A stretch of DNA of 64,000 nt from UBA6244 sp965140775 (GTDB taxonomy: Bacteria > Bacteroidota > Bacteroidia > Bacteroidales > F082): assembly GCA_965140775.1 (NCBI GenBank), contig OZ223471.1:1488001-1552000 (forward strand), given 5' to 3'. The position numbers were made by a program, and so were the translations under genes. The notes below the pieces were generated by a model, which searched no databases, was not told the DNA's origin, and worked only from the letters and a program-made list of their open reading frames with translations. This document shows, in pieces, positions 16,650 through 24,619 of this stretch (the stretch's first letter is position 1; each line of letters starts with the position of its first letter).

Positions 16650-17570
16650 ATGAAAAAAATAAACCTATTAACCATTTTGGTTATGTTGTTGGTGCTACCT
16701 GTGATGGTAGGCGCCCAGGACACGCAAAAGGAAATTAAAGTGAAGATGGTAAAGGTGGTGGATGGAACCACTACCGTAATCGACACCATATTTTCTTCCA
16801 AAGCCGACCTAAAACAAGAAATGAAATGGATGATTGAAGAAATCGCTGAGGTGGATTCTGTTGAACACAAAAACATACGTGTGGAGATAATTGGCGACGA
16901 TGAAGATGGCGACGACCTGGAATATGAGGTATTTTATTCCGGAGATGGTTCGGATAGTCATGTGCTTTACACCTCGCCCCGCGGAAAGAAAAAATTAATT
17001 AAATGGGTGGATGCCGATGGTGAGGAACAGGAGTTTGAATTAAATATAGAATTTGAAAACCTGAGCCGAATGCGCGACGACATCGAGCGTGAAGTGTATG
17101 TTTCAATGGAAGAATCTGAAGAATTACGGCGTCAACTGGAACAATTGGAATTGGATAAAATGGAATTTCTCGGTGAGTTACCACCCCCACCGCCACCTCC
17201 TGTGGCTCCCATTTCTCCCGATCATCCCGTTTTTTGGGTGAAAAATGATCGTCACGGGCATGGCGCTGTTTCTGAAAAGGAATTGCGTGATGCCGGTATA
17301 AAAAACCAACCCGATTTACTACGACTCACTGAATTGGATGTGGACAACCGCGATGGTGTAATTACCTTGCGTTTTTTGCCTGAAACCGAAGAAGGGTCAT
17401 CAAAGGTGTTGGTTTACAACTATTTTGGAGAAAAGATTTTTTCCGGCAAACCTGAAATGATAGGTGGTGTGTTTCAAATTACCATCGACTTGAGCGGCAA
17501 ACAACCGGGAACCTATTATTTGCAAATCGTTCAGAAAAAAGCTTCGGTCACCCAACGCATTCATTTGTAA
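16650..17570 (+). CDS. Secreted acidic protein with polyproline linker and sorting-like C-terminus
   Basis: A signal peptide (about 1-22) is followed by an acidic domain (about 23-140), a helical segment rich in Glu and Arg (about 140-172), seven prolines at 178-184 in LPPPPPPPV, and a C-terminal beta domain (about 230-306) ending DLSGKQPGTYYLQIVQKK. The last domain looks like a type IX secretion sorting domain, though the usual start motif is weak, so this is tentative. It is transcribed divergently from the two-component system and shares its motif L-P7-V with the kinase. The function is unknown; a feedback regulator or structural target of the system is plausible. Confidence 0.7.
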   Translation: MKKINLLTILVMLLVLPVMVGAQDTQKEIKVKMVKVVDGTTTVIDTIFSSKADLKQEMKWMIEEIAEVDSVEHKNIRVEIIGDDEDGDDLEYEVFYSGDGSDSHVLYTSPRGKKKLIKWVDADGEEQEFELNIEFENLSRMRDDIEREVYVSMEESEELRRQLEQLELDKMEFLGELPPPPPPPVAPISPDHPVFWVKNDRHGHGAVSEKELRDAGIKNQPDLLRLTELDVDNRDGVITLRFLPETEEGSSKVLVYNYFGEKIFSGKPEMIGGVFQITIDLSGKQPGTYYLQIVQKKASVTQRIHL

Positions 17571-17602
17571 GGGGTGATGTAGTTGATTTTTATTGTGGTA
17601 GG

Positions 17603-17636
17603 CGCCTGTCCTTAAAAGGGATGGGCGTTTTTTTTC
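17603..17636 (+). terminator. Intrinsic terminator after the polyproline protein gene
   Basis: A ten-base-pair stem with some G-T pairs (CGCCTGTCCT with GGGATGGGCG) and a five-base loop is followed by nine T residues at 17628-17636. Confidence 0.8.
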
Positions 17637-17638
17637 CA

Positions 17639-18832
17639 CTATATCACATCTTGCGTGATATAGTTAACCCGATGGATTTTGCCGTTTCTTGTGTATTGGA
17701 GTTGCAACTCAACGCCTTCGTTGGTCATGATCCTCTCCAGTGCATCCGGGCTGAGATCCTCAATTTTCTGACCATTGATTTGGACGATGGTATCGCCCAA
17801 TTGCAATCCCTGATCTGCTGCCATGGATGGTTTGTAAAGTTTGTCGATTATCAACACAGGATGGCCTTTCGCAGTGGTTTTGGTCACTTCGAATCCGGTA
17901 ACAGAGGATTGAAATTTCTTTCGCGCATCGGCAAAGGGTTTAAAAAATATCCTGTCTTCCGGAAAATCGATGTAAAAATTATAGCGCGACATTAATGGCA
18001 CCCCAAGCCAACCATTGGCTCCATCTTCCGACCAGGCACTCAGTGTATCTTTGGGAAAACTGACAACAACTTTGCGCAAGGAATTGTCGCCAAAAATAAT
18101 GGAGCTCGCCCTCAGTTCGTATCCGGCTTTTTTTACCATGCTCAAATTCAAGGGCGAAATGCCATACACCACCTTGTTTTTGTACCGGTACAAGTTGTGG
18201 GCAAGTGCGGTTTGGTAGGTCAGCCTGATGTCATCGGTGCAATCAAAGTCTATCTCAAATTCGCCTTCTATCACGTTTTCCGGATCCACAGTTACAATGG
18301 CTTCCGTGATAATCCGATTGTTGATCAATTTGTAGTTGACGTGGTTGAGTTGTACCAATTTGGGACGGTAATCCGGGTGGTGAAGTACAAGATAATTTTC
18401 TTCAAAATTGATGTTGACGATGTAACGTTTCAGAAAATTGATCCCCACAATGCCTGCAATGCCCTTGCCATCGAAATCGAGCAGGTTAAGAATGGGGGTT
18501 TGTGGTGAATGGAAAGTAGTGTTGCCCAGGGTAAAATCGATGGGTTCGGTGATGATGAGGATGGTTTTTTCGCTGTCGGTTTTTCCGATATTGGCCTCTT
18601 CCACTTGCATGGGATAAAAGTTGGCGTTGGCCACGAAAGTGCTGTCGAGGTACAGGCCGGTGGTTCCTGTGTCGAGAATAAACTTGCCTTTAATACCATT
18701 GGCCAGCGTAATTTCCACATACAGGTGGTCGTGGTAAGTGAAAGGAATTTTCAAATCGGGCTCCTGTCGGCTGCAACTGGCTAAAGCCATTGAAATTGTG
18801 ATGGTTAAAACAAGTAAATGTAAGCGTCTCAT
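17639..18832 (-). CDS. Lipoprotein with retropepsin-like aspartyl protease and PDZ domains
   Basis: A lipobox LASC places the lipidated Cys at residue 20. The aspartyl protease half has the catalytic DTG in KGKFILDTGTTGLYL (about 49-63). A second, diverged half shows EIDFDCTDDIRL, where DCT stands in place of a second DTG, so the domain may be inactive or act as a dimer. A PDZ domain follows (about 310-395, GLQLGDTIVQINGQKIEDL). Such protease-PDZ lipoproteins are common and uncharacterised in Bacteroidota. The +2 residues SRQ carry no acidic export signal. The gene is convergent with the polyproline protein gene. Confidence 0.8.
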   Translation of the reverse strand: MRRLHLLVLTITISMALASCSRQEPDLKIPFTYHDHLYVEITLANGIKGKFILDTGTTGLYLDSTFVANANFYPMQVEEANIGKTDSEKTILIITEPIDFTLGNTTFHSPQTPILNLLDFDGKGIAGIVGINFLKRYIVNINFEENYLVLHHPDYRPKLVQLNHVNYKLINNRIITEAIVTVDPENVIEGEFEIDFDCTDDIRLTYQTALAHNLYRYKNKVVYGISPLNLSMVKKAGYELRASSIIFGDNSLRKVVVSFPKDTLSAWSEDGANGWLGVPLMSRYNFYIDFPEDRIFFKPFADARKKFQSSVTGFEVTKTTAKGHPVLIIDKLYKPSMAADQGLQLGDTIVQINGQKIEDLSPDALERIMTNEGVELQLQYTRNGKIHRVNYITQDVI

Positions 18833-19042
18833 CCTTTTGACGTGTTATTCTACTCCATGAATCAAAAGCCTACTTTTTGCAGAAGGTTCATGGCTTTGGT
18901 TATGTTGTTGATGTATGGCTAAAAATGTCAGGCTAATATAGCCTAAACAATTCCGATGAGATAATTGTAATCAATTAATTTTCAACATGAAATTGTTCAT
19001 TTTCTGAACCGAAGTTCACAGATGTTGTAGCCAATTGTGGGG

Positions 19043-19516
19043 TTATATTTTTTTCAGTTCCTGTTCGTAGTCGTACCGGAGGTCTTCATGAAGGGTCAGA
19101 AGTGTTTTCCTGATCGAATTTACCTGGCGTTCCAGCAGGTTTTCAAGCACAGGGCAATTATGTATCCTCGGCGACATGTGTTTCAACCGATGACAAAAAT
19201 GCAGCAGCAGTTCCACTTCTGTTTGTTTGTTTTTGGAAAAACGGATGTAGGTTTTGGTCATTCTTAACGTTTTTCTCACCTGCTTTTTAGCCATATAGTA
19301 ATTGGGTGTGTAATGCAAATCGAAATCCAGATCGATCTCACCTTTGATGGTTGACACAAAAGCCGCTTCATCCAGCGAATCGAACAACAGGTAGGTCAGG
19401 TATTCTTTATTTTCCTTTTTAAAAGCAGCCAGTTTGGCAACGATATCCATCAGCTCCCTGGGCGACAGGTTTTGCAATCCTTGTTTGATTTCTTTTATGG
19501 AGGAGGTCGTTATCAT
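19043..19516 (-). CDS. Conserved hypothetical protein
   Basis: The 157-residue protein is helical and soluble with no signal peptide. It opens with a regular amphipathic helix (SIKEIKQGLQNLSPRELMDI) and ends with basic and acidic helices. No family was recognised beyond a resemblance to Bacteroidota-only hypotheticals. It starts 6 bp after the dihydrofolate-reductase-like gene and is probably cotranscribed with it. Confidence 0.65.
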   Translation of the reverse strand: MITTSSIKEIKQGLQNLSPRELMDIVAKLAAFKKENKEYLTYLLFDSLDEAAFVSTIKGEIDLDFDLHYTPNYYMAKKQVRKTLRMTKTYIRFSKNKQTEVELLLHFCHRLKHMSPRIHNCPVLENLLERQVNSIRKTLLTLHEDLRYDYEQELKKI

Positions 19517-19522
19517 GAGGTG

Positions 19523-20065
19523 TTATTGTATAGGTAGATTTCTGTAAGTCAATTGGATAAGCCCTTTATTATAACTTTTGCTATGTACCAGCTCCAAACG
19601 ATTGGTTGGACGCCCATCCTCAAAAAGCCGGATGCCATCGCCCAGCAGCACCGGAATCACCGAAATAATCAGTTCGTCAATCAGGTTTTGATTTAAAAGT
19701 TCGTTGGCAAGCCGGGCACCCCCGTCACAATAAATGTTTTTTCCTTGCTTTGCTTTCAGCGAATCAACCAGCAGTTTCAAATCGCCGTTGTAATAACGAA
19801 AATGGCCTACCGATCCGCTGTTGGTTCGGCTGATGATATACACTTCTTTGTTTGTGTGGGGATAGGCATAGCCCATTGACAATACCTTTTGGTAGGTCTT
19901 TCTCCCGATGAGGATGGTGTCGATTGAATCAACAAACTGCTGATAACCATAGTCTTCGCCTTCTTCTGCGACCATGGATAGAAAATCGAGCCCGTCATTT
20001 TTGTCGGCGATATAGCCATCCACGCTCATGGAGATATACAGGATCACTTTTCTCGGATTATTCAT
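19523..20065 (-). CDS. Dihydrofolate reductase family protein (RibD C-terminal-like)
   Basis: The 180-residue protein starts KVILYISMSVDGYIADKNDG, the hallmark of YyaP/YwjB-like members of the DHFR superfamily. It continues with DTILIGRKTYQKVLSMG (about 49-65), IYCDGGARLANELLNQNLID (about 110-129) and IPVLLGDGIRLF. It is an NADPH-dependent reductase by family; the substrate is unknown and it is not FolA itself. It is the middle gene of a three-gene unit. Confidence 0.85.
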   Translation of the reverse strand: MNNPRKVILYISMSVDGYIADKNDGLDFLSMVAEEGEDYGYQQFVDSIDTILIGRKTYQKVLSMGYAYPHTNKEVYIISRTNSGSVGHFRYYNGDLKLLVDSLKAKQGKNIYCDGGARLANELLNQNLIDELIISVIPVLLGDGIRLFEDGRPTNRLELVHSKSYNKGLIQLTYRNLPIQ

Positions 20066-20100
20066 GTGCTTCCGTTGTAGTTATTTGATTGTCAGGCGCT

Positions 20101-20934
20101 TTAAAGTGTTTTCGTTTGGGTTTGGTTTATTTCCACCGACGCAATTATCCTTTCTGCCGCAATTCGTCCCACTTCATCGTTGGCTTGATAGCCGGCCATT
20201 ACCTGCCACATGTTTAGTCCCTGAACAAATCCCACGTTGATGAAATTGATTTTTATTCCATCCTGGTCGAAGCTACCTCTTTGAATAAACCCCGGAATAT
20301 CGCCATAATTTGTCCATTCCTGGGTATAAACAAAATTGGTTACTCCCTTTTGACTTTTCACCTCAGCCACCGAACCGTCGGCAGCCCCCTGAAGATTTCC
20401 TTCTCCGATGACGGGCTTGTAGGTGGCACTGTTAACGAACACTTTAACACCTTTTTCAGAATCGTAAATGTAGGTTTCCATTTGTTCGACGAGCGCTTTT
20501 ATGTTGTCGGGGAGTTTGAGGTCTGTTTTGGTCAATTGGAAGGGTGTTTCCAACGTCAAACCAATGTGGCCGTATGTTTGCCTGGACCATTCCTTGTCCA
20601 GGATTTCTTTACTTGTTTTTTCCGATCTCAAAAATTTCATGAAAGCTTCTCCGCCAAATGTTCCTGCCACGGTAAATACAGTGAACGACACAAAAAACAC
20701 AATCCAGTAAACCAAACTTTTTCTTTTGGGCTTTTCCTTTGCCATGTTGGCTTTCATGTCTGCTTCCGAAATGCAAATTAACTTCCGGAAATCATCAAAT
20801 GTTTTATTGGGATTTTTTTGGCTCCATTCCGGAAAACTGTTGTCAATCTTCTTATTGCAAGCGTCGCAAAACGACTGGTAGGGTGTTTTTACCTCGTTCA
20901 TATGACCGCAATGGTTGCATTTTAGAAAGTCCAT
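20101..20934 (-). CDS. Zinc-ribbon protein anchored in the membrane, function unknown
   Basis: An N-terminal four-cysteine ribbon (CNHCGH near residues 6-11, CDACNK near 23-28) is followed by a basic stretch and one membrane helix (about 73-95, VYWIVFFVSFTVFTVAG). The remaining 180 residues should lie outside the membrane and look like a globular beta-rich domain. This cytoplasmic ribbon, helix, external domain layout recalls sensing or assembly proteins, but no family was recognised. It is the first gene of a unit with the DHFR-like and hypothetical genes (35 bp and 6 bp gaps). Confidence 0.65.
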   Translation of the reverse strand: MDFLKCNHCGHMNEVKTPYQSFCDACNKKIDNSFPEWSQKNPNKTFDDFRKLICISEADMKANMAKEKPKRKSLVYWIVFFVSFTVFTVAGTFGGEAFMKFLRSEKTSKEILDKEWSRQTYGHIGLTLETPFQLTKTDLKLPDNIKALVEQMETYIYDSEKGVKVFVNSATYKPVIGEGNLQGAADGSVAEVKSQKGVTNFVYTQEWTNYGDIPGFIQRGSFDQDGIKINFINVGFVQGLNMWQVMAGYQANDEVGRIAAERIIASVEINQTQTKTL

Positions 20935-21068
20935 TTCAATTGATAATTAGGTTCTTTACTGTGTTTTATGTCTAATAAAGCCTGTCAACATACCGATGAT
21001 TTTTAGCGGCTCAAATATCGATGCAATTTACAATTTCTCTGAAATCATGTTGCTTTCTCCGAATTAAT

Positions 21069-21076
21069 TACTTTTG
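21069..21076 (+). promoter_or_regulatory. -7 element TACTTTTG of the small membrane protein gene
   Basis: A TAnnTTTG match followed by C, 20 nt before the ATG at 21097. Confidence 0.55.
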
Positions 21077-21096
21077 CCGTCAAACATATTCACGCC

Positions 21097-21258
21097 ATGA
21101 TTTTAACCTTGTTTATTGTATCCGGATTGTTCCTCATCGGAGGCTTTATCTTTTTTCGTAAACATAAGGCCCTGTTGGGTTGGATGTTTGTGTTGCTGGG
21201 GGTTTTCGGCCTGATATTGGCTACCGTGGTCAAATGGCTTTATCCCGGCGTGATGTAA
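21097..21258 (+). CDS. Small two-helix membrane protein (53 residues)
   Basis: An ATG-to-TAA frame of 54 codons encodes two hydrophobic helices (about 3-20 and 26-46) joined by the basic turn FRKHKAL and ending WLYPGVM. A -7 element lies 20 nt upstream, and neighbouring genes leave the space free, so a real small protein is likely. The helix-turn-helix hairpin with a positive loop suggests both ends face outward. The function is unknown. Confidence 0.6.
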   Translation: MILTLFIVSGLFLIGGFIFFRKHKALLGWMFVLLGVFGLILATVVKWLYPGVM

Positions 21259-21401
21259 TTATGACCACTCAAACTGTTGCCAACATCCGTTTGTAAATCC
21301 GGTCTGTTCATACAAGAACAAGTTACTAAAAAGTGTAGCTGTTCGCTTGTGTCCTTACTTTTCCCGGTTTTTCTCCAAACCGTTTGATTCCAAAAAAAAC
21401 T

Positions 21402-21409
21402 TACATTTG
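21402..21409 (+). promoter_or_regulatory. -7 element TACATTTG of the Omp28-like gene
   Basis: A TAnnTTTG match followed by C, about 50 nt before the ATG at 21461. Confidence 0.5.
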
Positions 21410-21460
21410 CCCTATTCCGACAAAACCGGATGTCTAACTTTTTAACCAACTTCTTACTTT

Positions 21461-23537
21461 ATGAAAAAAAAACCTACTCTTTTTTGCCCTTCTTCTGGGG
21501 GTGTTGGCTACGTTGAATGCACAAACCCTTGTGTCAACCGACGTGCAAAAGAAAAATGTGGTGCTGGAAGAATTTACCGGAATCCACTGTCAGTATTGTC
21601 CTGAGGGTCATGCCATTGCCCAGGCTTTGCAAGATGACAATCCGGGTAATGTGGTATTGGTCAACATCCACCAGGGAAGTTTTGCCGTACCCAGTGGCAG
21701 CGAACCTGATTTCAGAACTCCCTTCGGAGATGCCATCGCCAACCAAACGGGTCTTACCGGCTATCCGTCCGGAACGGTCAACCGACATGTATTTCCCGAC
21801 ATAGGTTCCTCCACCGCCATGGGCCGTGGTTCCTGGACAACGGCGGCCGGACAAATTCTGGAAGAAGACAGTCCTGTAAATGTGGGTGCATCCACCAGTT
21901 ACAATGCTGCTACCCGCGAACTGACGGTGAATGTGGAGTTGTATTACACCTCCGATAGTCCTGAATCAAGCAATTTTATTCAGGTGGCTTTGCTCCAGAG
22001 TGGCATCCTCGGACCTCAAACCGGTGGAGGAATGGGTAACAACTACGTGCACAACCACATGTTGCGCTACCTTATCACCGATCAGTGGGGCGACGAAATT
22101 ACTACTACCTCTCAGGGCACTTTCGTTGAAAAAACCTACACTTATACGGTACCTGCCGACTACAACGGCGTGCCTTGTGTTGTTGAAGATTGTCAGGTGG
22201 CGGTGTATGTTACCGAAAGTCATCAGGAAATATACAGTGGTGCCGAGGTGGAAGCCATCAACGGAACCACCCTCATCACTTCATCCATCTCACAGCCCAC
22301 CGAACAAGTGTTGATAGGTGAAGCCGGTGCTCCTTCTGTTTTTAATTTGAATATCACCAATTTACTCCCCAATACCGACGATTTTGTTCTCACACTCACC
22401 AACCAAAACCAACCTGCAGGCTGGAGTAGTGCCTTCGTGGTGGGTGGCGTGAGTTATGAGGAAACAGCTACTCTTTCGCTGGAAGCCGGCATTGCCACCG
22501 ATTTTACCATCGAGGTTACACCTGATGCCTCTCCCGCGGTAGTCAACTATCTGTTTTCTGCTCAATCAACAAATCAACCCAATGCCCCCGCCGTGTTGAT
22601 GAATGTGTATGTGATGGCAGGCGTGGAAGATCTGTTGGTAAACAATCAGGGAGCCTGGACGGGTGGCGATCCGGCCAGTTTACAACAAGACTATTTCGAT
22701 GCTTTCGATTTTGCCGGTATGACCAAGTACACCGCTTGCGATTATGTTACCTTTAAGGTGTTGGGTAACGAAGAGAAACTCAACAATGTGCGAAATCTCT
22801 ATTTCAACATTGCATGGACTTTTCCCTCTTTTACCGATGAAAATGTGGGTTTCCTCACAACTTTTCTCAACGGTGGAGGAAATCTTTTCGTGGCCGGACA
22901 AGATATTGGTTGGGATACCTGGGATGCCGCCGGAAATGGAACACCTGTCACCAAGGCTTTCTATACCGAATACCTGAGCGCCGATTACAAGGGCGATGGC
23001 AGCACCGCCAACAATTCGGCCTACGCTTATCCCGAAGAAGAAATTTTTGGAACCATGGGCTCATTCTCCATCATCGATATTTACGGTGGAAACATGTACC
23101 CCGATCAGGTGGATCCCCTGGGAGATGCCATTTCCATTTTTAAATACAACGACAGCGATGCCAAAAGTGCGGCCGTTCGCGTTTCCACGGATGTGTACAA
23201 GATCGTTTATATGGGTTTCGATCCTTCCATGGCGCCACAAGATGCTATGAATGAGATTATCAAGCGTGCCGAAGATTGGTTCAATGTGTCGGTAGGTATG
23301 GAAGAAACCACTGTAACCACCCATCGTATTTACCCCAATCCTGCTCATGGAAGCTTGATGGTTGAGGCTCCCGATGCACAGGTGGAAATTTACAATACCA
23401 TGGGTCAGTTGGTGCTTCGTACGCGGACTTCAGGTGAGGCGACTTCCATTCATATCGAAGAGCTGAATCCGGGAAGTTATGTTATTCGTGTTTCGGATGG
23501 CTCGGCCACCGAAAGCAGCATGCTGATAGTTTATTAA
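21461..23537 (+). CDS. Omp28-like protein with type IX sorting domain; start frameshifted in an A9 tract
   Basis: The main frame from 21501 encodes an Omp28-like thioredoxin-fold region with EEFTGIHCQYCPEGHAIAQA near its start, carrying a CxxC pair. A long beta-rich middle with a DUF-like segment follows, then a C-terminal type IX sorting domain (YPNPAHGSLMVEAPDAQVEI ... LNPGSYVIRVSDGS). No good start exists in that frame. The ATG at 21461 followed by A9 (21464-21472) reads out of frame into an early stop, whereas A8 would give a perfect signal peptide (MKKNLLFFALLLGVLATLNA) joined in frame. So the gene is either a sequencing error at a homopolymer, a phase-variable or slippage-dependent gene, or a recent mutation. 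The protein is expected on the cell surface or secreted. Confidence 0.75.
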
Positions 23538-23556
23538 GCCAGAAATGCGTTAAAAC

Positions 23557-23599
23557 AAAAAAGTCAGGGCGTGAATCATATTCACACCCTGACTTTTTT
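23557..23599. terminator. Bidirectional intrinsic terminator
   Basis: A 14-bp stem with one mismatch (23563-23576 with 23580-23593) is flanked by an A run on the left and six T on the right. It serves the Omp28-like gene on the plus strand and the convergent CxxCH genes on the minus strand. Confidence 0.9.
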
Positions 23600-23614
23600 A
23601 ATTATTAAAGAAAC

Positions 23615-24007
23615 TTAATTTCCGCCAACCAATTGATCGGCTTGTTTTTCAGCCCAATCAACAACCAGCGTTTTTTCATCGGAACTCAGGGCAGCTTCAG
23701 GATGTTTGCTCACAAACTTTTTCTTGGGCATGGAGCCTTCTTTTACTTCATCGGCAATTTTGGTGAGTTTGTTCACCAGCTTGGCGCGGTTGAGTTGGTA
23801 TAGTTTGTCAAAATTCAACCTGGATTTGGCTTTAAATGATCCTTCGGCACCGTGGCAGGGCATGCACGATTTGTTGAATACGGCCTGCACATTTTCAGGA
23901 ATGGTAATCCCGGGAATGTCTTCGGTTTTGTCTCCGGCAGGGGTTTGAAAGGCAAATCCCAACGCAATTACCGGAATGGCTATCAGCATGATGAGTTTTC
24001 TTTTCAT
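23615..24007 (-). CDS. Exported haem-binding domain protein (one CxxCH)
   Basis: The 130-residue product has a signal peptide (about 1-20) and a single haem motif CMPCHG near residue 48. A distal Met candidate lies in the KEGSMPKKKF segment (about 91-100). It fits the Bacteroidota haem-binding domain family (Haem_bd type), a small c-type cytochrome-like protein in the periplasm. It is a tandem paralogue of the next gene, sharing IPENVQAVFNKSC/IPADVQAVLDNSC, and starts 4 bp after it ends. Confidence 0.82.
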   Translation of the reverse strand: MKRKLIMLIAIPVIALGFAFQTPAGDKTEDIPGITIPENVQAVFNKSCMPCHGAEGSFKAKSRLNFDKLYQLNRAKLVNKLTKIADEVKEGSMPKKKFVSKHPEAALSSDEKTLVVDWAEKQADQLVGGN

Positions 24008-24011
24008 GGCC

Positions 24012-24413
24012 TTATTCCATCAATCTTTGTGAAGTATTGGCAGCCCAGTCGGTAAGGGTTTTGGCAGTCTCTTCGGTTAGTTTCATTTCAGGGTGATTTT
24101 CGAGTACCTTTTTAGGTGGCATATCCCCGTTGGTCACCACATCAGAAATGTCGGTAAGTTTACCCACCAGTTTAGCCTTGGTCAATTCGCCCAGTTTGTC
24201 GAACATCAGTTTCTTTTTTCCTTTTTCATTTTTTGAATCGGAGTTGTGACAACCATAGCAGGAGTTATCCAACACCGCCTGTACATCAGCGGGGATTTCC
24301 CAGTTGGGAACCTGTGGGGTAACGGGAGTTCTCTTTACCGGTTGGTTCACCGTGGCTCTGACGAAAATGAACCCTACAAAAAGCGTAAGGGCAATCAAAT
24401 AGTACTTTTTCAT
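24012..24413 (-). CDS. Exported haem-binding domain protein, paralogue (one CxxCH)
   Basis: From the ATG at 24413 the protein has 133 residues with a signal or anchor helix, the haem motif CYGCHN and the downstream segment TNGDMPPKKVLENHPEMKLT, which gives Met and His ligands. It lies directly upstream of its paralogue. The in-frame codon at 24440 falls within the -7 element and was rejected. Confidence 0.82.
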   Translation of the reverse strand: MKKYYLIALTLFVGFIFVRATVNQPVKRTPVTPQVPNWEIPADVQAVLDNSCYGCHNSDSKNEKGKKKLMFDKLGELTKAKLVGKLTDISDVVTNGDMPPKKVLENHPEMKLTEETAKTLTDWAANTSQRLME

Positions 24414-24437
24414 GTTTTTATTTTTTAGATACTTGTA

Positions 24438-24445
24438 CAAAGGTA
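24438..24445 (-). promoter_or_regulatory. -7 element TACCTTTG of the CxxCH gene pair
   Basis: A TAnnTTTG match on the minus strand, 24 nt before the ATG at 24413. Confidence 0.6.
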
Positions 24446-24540
24446 GTAACTTTTGTTATTTGTACTCATTTTAAACAAGGAGAAATTGGATGAAGTTTGC
24501 ATAATAAAGAAGACTGGTGGTGATGCCAAAAAAGCTGCTC

Positions 24541-24586
24541 TAAAAAAGAAAGGAGCACCGGTAGGAGCTCCTTTCACGTTTTTTAA
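24541..24586 (-). terminator. Intrinsic terminator of the LruC gene
   Basis: A stem GAAAGGAGC/GCTCCTTTC (24548-24556 with 24567-24575) has A runs and T runs on both sides. On the minus strand the T run follows the stem, about 45 nt past the LruC stop codon. Confidence 0.85.
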
Positions 24587-24619
24587 TTCATGACAGCCAA
24601 AGAATGGTGTCTTTGTGGT

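Noticed and set aside
21501..21503. GTG at 21501 as the start of the Omp28-like gene
   Set aside because: It would remove most of the signal peptide from a protein with a T9SS sorting domain; the A9 frameshift explains the data better.
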